A stretch of 27,363 nucleotides of DNA, from positions 1 through 27,363 of the forward strand of contig CAVWGP010000007.1 of the NCBI GenBank assembly GCA_963754645.1, given 5' to 3'. This document shows, one piece after another, positions 24,845-27,363 of this stretch; within the stretch, counting starts at the first letter, position 1; each line of letters starts with the position of its first letter. Below the pieces are notes generated by a model. The model had not been told where the DNA came from, made no database searches, and saw only the letters and a list, made by a program, of their open reading frames with translations. The position numbers and the translations under genes are program-made. This stretch comes from CAVWGP01 sp963754645 (GTDB taxonomy: Bacteria; Pseudomonadota; Alphaproteobacteria; Bin65).

Positions 24845-25832
24845 TCACTCGATCACCTCGTCGGCGCGGGCGAGCAGCGATCGGCGGCACGTCGAGGCCG
24901 AGCGCCTTGGCGGTCTTGAGGTTGATCACCAGCTCGTATTTGGTCGGCGCCTGCACCGGCAGGTCGGCCGGCTTCTCGCCCTTGAGGATGCGATCGACAT
25001 AGCCGGCCGCGCGCCGGAACTGGTCGACAAAATCAGCCCCATAGGAGATCAGGCCGCCGCTAGCGACGAAGAAGCGTTCGAAGTAGACCGCGGGCAGTTT
25101 GTGGCGGGCCGCAAGCGCGACGATCAGATTGCGATGAACGCTCGCCAACGCGCTCGCCGTCACGATCAGGCCGCCATTACTCGAGCGCGCGAAGGCCGCG
25201 ACGGCGCGCTCGATCTCGCCGGCGTCGCGCAGGTTGAGCGGGCTCACCTCCACGCCGACCGACCGCGCCACGGACTGGATGACGGCGAATTGGCCGATCC
25301 CGGTGATTGCGGCGGGATCCCGAAGGACCGCCGCTCGCGTCACGCCCGGCGCGATCTCTTTGAGCAGCTCCAGCCATTTCGCGCTCAAATCGTATTCGAA
25401 CAGCAAAAAGCCGGTGGCGTTGCCGCCCGGCCGCGACAGACTATCGACAAAGCCTGAGCCGACCGGATCGGCGCGAACACGAACACGATCGGCACCGTGC
25501 GGGTGGCCTGGAGCATTGGCGCCAGAGAACTGCCAGGGGCCAGAATGACGTCTGGCGCCAGCGCGACCAATTCCGCCGCATATTTGCGATAGTTTTCGGC
25601 ATTGCCTGCGGCAAAGCGATAATCAATCCGCACATTGCGGCCGTCGGTCCAGCCCAATTGCTGCAACCGCTGCAGGAATGCCGCGAGGCGTGCCTTGGTG
25701 TCCGGATCGTCCGCGGCCGCGCCCGAGAGCACGCCGATGCGCCGCATCCGCTCGGCCTGCTGCGCGCGCGCCGCGAGCGGCCACGCCGCCGCCGCGCCGC
25801 CGAGCAAGCGTGATGAACTCGCGTCGCCGCAT
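24845..25832 (-). pseudogene. ABC transporter substrate-binding protein (PF04392 type), frameshifted
   Basis: ATG 25832 follows GGGAGGTGGCAGCAC. The N-terminus MRRREFITL continues, after a one-base shift near 25805, as LGGAAAAWPLAARAQ, which together form a typical RR-containing export signal. The mature part shows MRRIGVLSGAAADDPDTKARLAAFL, LGWTDGRNVRIDYRFAAG, LVALAPDVILAPGS and VPIVFVF. Near 25470 the frame changes and continues DPVGSGFVDSLSRPGGN, LFEYDLSAKWLELLKEIAPGV and LPAVYFERFFVASGGLISYG. The usual ending SLLARADEVIE with a stop at 24845 requires a third shift near 24888. No permease or ATPase genes adjoin it. Confidence 0.8.
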
Positions 25833-25990
25833 GTGCTGCCACCTCCCACCCCGCGAGAGGAATATGGCTCAATAGAGCCATTCTTGATACGTCGCACAAG
25901 ATTACTTTCGCGACCCATCCAGTATCTGGAAGCGGTCGTCCTGTCTGTCAGGATTGCGCGTTCGTGCAGTCCAGTAGACAGGAGTTTTCC

Positions 25991-26077
25991 ATGAGTAACC
26001 AGATGACGCCGCTGCGGCGGCGCATGATCGACGACATGATGATCCGTAACATGTCGTCATTGACACAGAAGATTTAC
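25991..26077 (+). pseudogene. N-terminal stub of a tyrosine recombinase (XerC/integrase-like)
   Basis: ATG 25991 has an excellent AGGAG site 6 bases upstream. The frame reads MSNQMTPLRRRMIDDMMIRN then MSSLTQKIYV, matching the start of core-binding domains in integrases found on transposable modules (typically TPLRQRMIEDM followed by LSPxTQ). After about 29 residues the sequence abruptly becomes the 3' end of an IS3-type orfA on the other strand, so the rest of the gene is absent. Too short to place in a subfamily. Confidence 0.55.
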
Positions 26078-26403
26078 GTTCGTGCCCGGTGCTTCGCAAT
26101 GAAACCGAACTTCACGTCGATTCTCTTCGCGAAGTAGGCTGCGGCTTTTTTTAAGATGTCCCGTTCGGCCTTCAACTTGGCGACTTCGCGCTTGAGCCGC
26201 GCGATTTCCAGCTGCTCCGGCTTCATCTGTCCTTGGCCGGGGAAGGCATGTTGCGGATCGTCCGCAAACTACTTCACCCAACCGCGCAGCTGCGACTGAT
26301 GAACATCCAGGTCTTGCTCGGCCTGGGCATACGAAACGCCGCGCTCCGTGATCAGCCGCACAGCCTCAAGCTTGAACTCTCGCGTAAACTTCCGCCTCTC
26401 CAT
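26074..26403 (-). pseudogene. IS3-family transposase orfA, nonsense-mutated and separated from orfB
   Basis: ATG 26403, with GGAGG 8 bases upstream, starts MERRKFTREFKLEAVRLITE and continues RGVSYAQAEQDLDVHQSQLRGWVK. Codon 45 is TAG (26269-26271) where this family normally has Glu or another sense codon, then FADDPQHAFPGQGQMKPEQL, EIARLKREVAKLKAERDILKKAAAYFAK follows (HTH and leucine-zipper parts of OrfA). An A7 run lies at DILKK, as often seen in these genes. OrfB is missing apart from the first few residues (VKFGFIAKHR). A probable IS end lies near 26460 (AACCGGGT). A dead fragment. Confidence 0.8.
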
Positions 26404-26486
26404 GACGCACCTCCGGTCCCATCAAAACACCTAACTCGGTGTCTTCGGAACCGGGTGCAAGCCATTACGGGGGGCGTACCTAAACT

Positions 26487-26816
26487 ATGGCTTCAATCTC
26501 AAACATCTTCGAGGCAAGAAAGCGCGACGAGTTCATTCAAAAGAAAGCCACTCTCAATCTTCGCTCCGAGCGTGATGAGCTCATTCAAAACTTCGTTGGG
26601 CACCAGATTATACTTCGTGACCCAAAAACGAAGAACCTACGAGACGCAACCGCCGCCGAGATTGCTATTCTTCTTCGGAAATGGCCGACGAAGAGGCTCT
26701 ACCCGCTTTTCAACGAGTGCAAAACCGCCCGCTCCTTTTCTCGCTTCTTTTGGTGGCGGGTGAAGCCTACGAAGCGTAGTACGGCTATTGTGGTACCGAT
26801 GCACACCGGGCGTTAA
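26487..26816 (+). CDS. Hypothetical protein
   Basis: This 109-residue ORF starts at ATG 26487. It is basic and rich in Arg/Lys (MASISNIFEARKRDEFIQKK, LRDPKTKNLRDATAAEIAIL, LRKWPTKRLYPLFNECKTAR). No membrane segment, signal or known domain is evident and no strong ribosome site is seen. It begins just after the IS3 remnant and converges on the next ORF with a 4-bp gap. I do not recognise the family; it may be real or a fragment. Confidence 0.35.
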   Translation: MASISNIFEARKRDEFIQKKATLNLRSERDELIQNFVGHQIILRDPKTKNLRDATAAEIAILLRKWPTKRLYPLFNECKTARSFSRFFWWRVKPTKRSTAIVVPMHTGR

Positions 26817-26820
26817 GAAC

Positions 26821-27327
26821 TCACTTTGGTACCGACCCACAATGAACGTTGTGGATCAGGTTCCCTCTCGCGTCGGAGACATATTTTGGAGCGATAAGGA
26901 TGAGCACAGGCTCCGGTTTTCCGGTAGCCGACTTGAACCTCCATGCGCTCCCCTTTGGTTCGCCGCCCATGTAGAGTTCCCAGCCTCCTTTTTCGGAGCT
27001 CCAGTACTCAACCCTGAACGGATTTCCACCGGGATCGTTTTCCGAGGTGGCTCGGAAGCACTGATCTGCCCCGACGGTGATGGCCGTTCCCCATGCCCCG
27101 ACAGGTGCGATGACTCTGGAGCGCGCCGCGTAGTCGTGCGGTGTACTCCGAGCCACCTCTTCTCGTTGTGGCTTTTCCTTCCGTCGCGCTTCGTGCTCCG
27201 ATGATCCCAAAAATACTACTCCTACGATCAACGCTGTACTGATTGTCCCGGCCGCAAGTATTACGATCCCACCTCTCCTCAATCGATCCTCCTTGCATAT
27301 GCTGACCGCAGTACACAGGCGGTACAT
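26821..27327 (-). CDS. Hypothetical single-pass membrane or exported protein
   Basis: ATG 27327 begins a 168-residue frame with one hydrophobic stretch at about 20-41 (GIVILAAGTISTALIVGVVFLG), preceded by basic residues (KEDRLRRGG), so the C-terminal part should lie outside the cytoplasm. The rest is polar (HEARRKEKPQREEVARS) and then mixed with small conserved-looking turns (WGTAITVGADQCFRATSEND, WELYMGGEPKGSAWRF). No known domain is recognised. The less GC-biased composition fits the mobile segment. The start has only a weak upstream purine tract. Confidence 0.45.
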   Translation of the reverse strand: MYRLCTAVSICKEDRLRRGGIVILAAGTISTALIVGVVFLGSSEHEARRKEKPQREEVARSTPHDYAARSRVIAPVGAWGTAITVGADQCFRATSENDPGGNPFRVEYWSSEKGGWELYMGGEPKGSAWRFKSATGKPEPVLILIAPKYVSDARGNLIHNVHCGSVPK

Positions 27328-27363
27328 TAATTTTTCGCCGTCACTTCTAACTCATTGAAATTA

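Overview
The window is high-GC DNA, most likely from an alphaproteobacterium (Rhodospirillales- or Rhizobiales-like). This rests on GC-biased codon use, a pyrrolysine-free MttB with its corrinoid partner, a soxBDAG sarcosine oxidase operon, IS630/IS3-type elements and palindromic intergenic repeats of the kind common in that class. No rRNA or marker gene is present to fix the genus.

Layout. 1-2600: an FAD/T-fold dehydrogenase of the dimethylglycine/sarcosine type, broken by single-base indels. 2675-3839: a decayed IS630 element. 3840-6411: a patch without strong genes, holding short repeats, an AT-rich island (about 4290-5250) with small unknown ORFs, an SRPBCC gene whose 3' end was rewritten at the island edge, and about 700 bp of repeat-rich non-coding DNA. 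6412-9810 (minus): MttB-type methyltransferase, its corrinoid protein and an ornithine-cyclodeaminase-family protein, with a small 'virulence factor' family gene divergent at 9902. 10403-14078 (minus): a DddP-like M24 enzyme, a betaine-homocysteine methyltransferase-like enzyme and a fatty-acid desaturase. 14088-14690: a transposase remnant. 14703-19832 (plus): soxB-soxD-soxA-soxG, with soxA and soxG frameshifted as read. 19840-20649 (minus): a PhnD-like binding protein. 20735-20809: tRNA-Gln(UUG). From about 20810 to the end lies a mosaic, mobile-looking segment: tyrosine integrase (frameshifted), patatin remnant, two HTH genes of plasmid/ICE type, an orphan HicB-like gene, a broken ABC substrate-binding gene, a recombinase stub cut by an IS3 remnant, and two unknown ORFs.

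How the genes fit together. The left 20 kb looks like a methylated-osmolyte (betaine) catabolic locus. MttB plus corrinoid protein and/or the BHMT-like enzyme could take a methyl group from glycine betaine or a relative. The FAD/GcvT dehydrogenase would convert dimethylglycine to sarcosine, and SoxBDAG sarcosine to glycine and methylene-tetrahydrofolate. The DddP-like enzyme suggests that DMSP, the sulfur analogue of betaine, may also be a substrate. No corrinoid reductive activase or corrinoid:THF methyltransferase is visible here.

Sequence quality caveat. At least eight genes contain single-base frame disruptions while the protein on both sides remains family-like, including pairs that compensate each other. 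Unpolished long-read or metagenomic sequence would explain this at least as well as gene decay. Genes marked as pseudogenes for this reason may be intact in the real genome.
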